Source: Paracoccus sp. MKU1
Lineage (GTDB): Bacteria > Pseudomonadota > Alphaproteobacteria > Rhodobacterales > Rhodobacteraceae
DNA: 64,000 nucleotides
Assembly: GCF_001447385.1 (NCBI RefSeq)
Contig: NZ_LLWQ01000163.1
Coordinates: 38,243 to 102,242, forward strand
Direction of reading: 5' to 3'
Shown: positions 61,888 through 64,000 of the stretch, piece after piece
Position numbering within the stretch: the stretch's first letter is position 1
Layout: each line of letters begins with the position of its first letter
Translations under genes and position numbers: made by a program
The notes under the pieces: model-generated
The model's input: only the letters and a program-made list of their open reading frames with translations
The model's database searches: none
What the model was told of the DNA's origin: nothing

Positions 61888-63156
61888 TCAGGATCTGGCG
61901 GCCCGGATCGAATCCTCGAGGATGTCGAGGGCCTCGTCGAAGACGTCCTCCTGGATGGTCAGCGGCGCGAGGAAGCGTATCACGTTGCCATGCACGCCGC
62001 AGGTCAGCAGGATCAGCTTGCGCTTGAGCGCCTCCTCGCGGACGCGGTTGGCGAAATCGGGATTGGGCCTGTCGCTGCCGGCGATGTTGAATTCGACCGC
62101 GTTCATGAAGCCGGGGCCGCGGATATCGACGATCTCGGGCACCGAATCCGCAATGCCGGCCAGGCGCTGCTTGAGCCGCTGGCCGAGGCGGGTGGCGCGG
62201 TCGCAGAGGCCTTCGTCCGCGATCACGTCCAGCACCGCATGGGCGGCGGCGACGGCCAGCGGGTTGCCGGCATAGGTGCCGCCCAGGCCGCCCGGCGCCG
62301 GGCTGTCCATGACCTCGGCGCGGCCGGTCACGGCGCTGATCGGCAAGCCGCCGCCCAGCCCCTTGGCCATGGTGGTCAGGTCGGCCGCGGTGCCGTGATG
62401 CTCCATGGCGAACAGCTTGCCGGTGCGGGCGAAGCCGGTCTGCACCTCGTCGGCGATCAGCAGGATCGAATACTGGTCGCAGATCTGGCGCAGGCGCTGG
62501 ATGAAGCCGGCCGGCGCCTCGTAGAAGCCGCCCTCGCCCTGCACCGGCTCGATGATGATGGCTGCGACCCGCGAGGGGTCGATATCGGCCTTGAACAGCC
62601 GGTCGAGCGCCGCCAGCGCGTCCTCGGCCGTGACGCCGTGCAGGGTGTTGGGGAAGGGCAGGTGCCAGATGTCGTTCATCATCGGTCCGAAGCCCGCCTT
62701 GTAGGGCTGGACCTTGCCGGTCAGCGACATGCCCAGGAAGGTGCGGCCGTGAAATCCGCCGGCGAAGGCGATGACGCCGGCGCGGCCGGTATGGTGGCGG
62801 GCGATCTTGACCGCGTTTTCCACCGCCTCGGCGCCGGTGGTGTAGAAGGCGGTCTTTCTCGGGCCGTCGCCGGGGACGAGCACGTTCAGCCGCTCGGCCA
62901 GGGCGACGTAATTCTCATAGGGCACGACCTGGTGACAGGTATGGGTGAAGCGGTCGAGCTGGTCCTTGACCGCCTGGATCACCCGCGGATGGCGATGGCC
63001 GGTATTGACCACGGCGATGCCGGCGGCGAAGTCGATGTAGCGGTTGCCGTCCTTGTCCCAGATCTCGGCATTCTCGGCGCGCTCGGCATAGACCTGCGTG
63101 GTCATGCCCACGCCGCGCGAGATGGCGGCATTCTTGCGGTCGGTCAGGCTGGTCAT
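61888..63156 (-). CDS. gabT: 4-aminobutyrate aminotransferase
   Basis: Protein of 422 aa. PLP class III aminotransferase moving the amino group of GABA to 2-oxoglutarate. Seen: MTTQVYAERAENAEIWDKDG, the lysine region TTMAKGLGGGLPISAVTGRA near residue 265, LLIADEVQTGFARTGKLFAM with the PLP aspartate, GGLGGTYAGNPLAVAAAHAV, and the glutamate/arginine region GFHGRTFLGMSLTGK. No gabD in the window. Confidence 0.94.
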   Translation of the reverse strand: MTSLTDRKNAAISRGVGMTTQVYAERAENAEIWDKDGNRYIDFAAGIAVVNTGHRHPRVIQAVKDQLDRFTHTCHQVVPYENYVALAERLNVLVPGDGPRKTAFYTTGAEAVENAVKIARHHTGRAGVIAFAGGFHGRTFLGMSLTGKVQPYKAGFGPMMNDIWHLPFPNTLHGVTAEDALAALDRLFKADIDPSRVAAIIIEPVQGEGGFYEAPAGFIQRLRQICDQYSILLIADEVQTGFARTGKLFAMEHHGTAADLTTMAKGLGGGLPISAVTGRAEVMDSPAPGGLGGTYAGNPLAVAAAHAVLDVIADEGLCDRATRLGQRLKQRLAGIADSVPEIVDIRGPGFMNAVEFNIAGSDRPNPDFANRVREEALKRKLILLTCGVHGNVIRFLAPLTIQEDVFDEALDILEDSIRAARS

Positions 63157-63259
63157 CTCGGGCCCCTCCTCGATGCGATTCGGAGCCGATGCTATACGCG
63201 GGTCGGCGATCCGAACAGGCCCGCTTGCGCGCGCCCATGCGATGCTTCAGGCTGAGGCC

Positions 63260-63823
63260 ATGTTCCCGATCCGCGACCACAACCCCTCCGAGCGCACGCC
63301 CTATGTGACCCATGCGCTGATCCTGCTGAACGTGGCGATGTTCCTGATCACCATGCCCTGGGCGGGCGGGCAGGTCGAACTGTGGCACCGGCTGGCGCTC
63401 TATCCGGTGGCGATCGCGCATGGCGACTGGCTGTGGGGGCTGGTGACGCATATGTTCCTGCATGCCGGGATCATGCATATCGCCGGCAACATTCTGTTCC
63501 TGGGGGTGTTCGGCGACAATCTGGAGGATCAGATCGGCCGCCTCGGCTTTCTGGTCTTCTATCTTGCCTGCGGGCTCGCGGGGGCGCCGGGGCCGATCGC
63601 CACCGATCCGATGAGCGACATTCCCATGGTCGGCGCCTCGGGCGCGATCGCCGGGGTGATGGGTGGCTATCTGCTGATGTTCCCGCGCGCCCGCGTCGAT
63701 GTGATCGCCATCATCATCGTCATCATCCGCCGCTTTACCATCCCGGCCTGGGTGCTGCTGCTGGCCTGGTTCGGCATCCAGCTTTTGTCGAGCGCCAGCA
63801 TGCTGAATGACGGCGTGGCCTAA
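63260..63823 (+). CDS. Rhomboid intramembrane protease, C-terminus disrupted by a stop
   Basis: Protein of 187 aa with about five membrane segments. The catalytic serine lies in GASGAIAGVMGGYLLM near residue 136, and the loop HGDWLWGLVTHMFLHAGIMH with HIAGNILFLGVFGDNLED is family-typical. The frame stops at SMLNDGVA, just where the next residues should be YWAHxGGF, the segment holding the catalytic histidine. In the same frame after the stop, VLLRRAGPGFWRRTHGRPPH and APTYAPSRIPPVRR run to a TAG at 63974-63976. This is the family's usual C-terminal tail. A short stretch around 63821-63853 appears mutated. The product should lack the serine-histidine dyad. Confidence 0.85.
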   Translation: MFPIRDHNPSERTPYVTHALILLNVAMFLITMPWAGGQVELWHRLALYPVAIAHGDWLWGLVTHMFLHAGIMHIAGNILFLGVFGDNLEDQIGRLGFLVFYLACGLAGAPGPIATDPMSDIPMVGASGAIAGVMGGYLLMFPRARVDVIAIIIVIIRRFTIPAWVLLLAWFGIQLLSSASMLNDGVA

Positions 63824-64000
63824 GGCGCCCCTCCCCCCTGCCTCGTCGCCGGGCACGTGCTGCCGGTGCCGGTCCTCCTGCGCCGGGCCGGGCCGGGTTT
63901 CTGGCGCCGCACCCATGGCCGGCCGCCGCATGCGCCGACCTATGCCCCCTCGCGCATCCCGCCGGTCCGGCGCTAGAGCCGGCCGCGGCTCATGTGACGC

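Overview
This GC-rich (by eye well over 60%) window is chromosomal DNA of an alphaproteobacterium, most likely a Paracoccus or close relative in the Rhodobacteraceae. The reasons are dense gene packing with many ATGA/TGATG overlaps, a catechol-siderophore locus of the kind expected for parabactin, a PQQ/methylotrophy block with a sensor-regulator pair, and a repeated GC hairpin followed by a TATTT tail. I see no CRISPR array, insertion sequence, integrase or replication origin.

Layout. 1-1.6 kb: cyclopropane-fatty-acid synthase (cut by the window edge) and tRNA-Gly. 1.7-3.3 kb: a membrane-protein pair and a GNAT acetyltransferase. 3.3-9.4 kb: siderophore locus with divergent transcription. 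entC-isochorismatase-entA make 2,3-dihydroxybenzoate (DHB), entE plus a separate carrier protein activate it, and a free-standing condensation domain could join it to a polyamine. 9.7-17 kb: lipid kinase, phosphoesterase, VOC dioxygenase, rRNA methyltransferase, SDR, L,D-transpeptidase, RibA and an OmpR-type regulator. 17-26 kb: a stress/DNA-repair stretch with a large catalase, a small protein coupled to Ku, a truncated LigD polymerase domain, a second Ku and an ECF sigma factor. It is interrupted by several decayed genes (UdgX-type UDG, zinc ADH, TrxB-like reductase, SWFGD protein). 26-28.6 kb: xthA, thioredoxin-TPR, LON-domain and Trm112 genes. 28.7-32.8 kb: DUF779-ADH-ALDH operon with a GAF/Fis regulator.

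32.9-50.5 kb: a large alpha-2-macroglobulin lipoprotein-like gene, then a quinoprotein block. It holds a zinc metallohydrolase, pqqABCDE, a SoxYZ-like carrier, a SsuABC/TauABC-type importer, and a response regulator-FIST-hybrid kinase set that may correspond to FlhRS of P. denitrificans. 51.4-56.1 kb: glycine cleavage operon gcvT-gcvH-gcvP behind a tandem glycine riboswitch. 56.2-64 kb: tRNA-Ala, a MerR-controlled metal P-type ATPase, pgsA, moaD-moaE, accA, gabT and a damaged rhomboid gene.

How they work together. The 3-9 kb genes form most of a DHB-polyamine siderophore pathway, but the NRPS module that would add threonine/salicylate is outside the window. The 38-50 kb genes supply PQQ and accessory proteins for periplasmic alcohol oxidation, with regulators that may sense C1 metabolism. 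The 17-26 kb stretch looks like a stationary-phase damage-tolerance set that has been losing parts.
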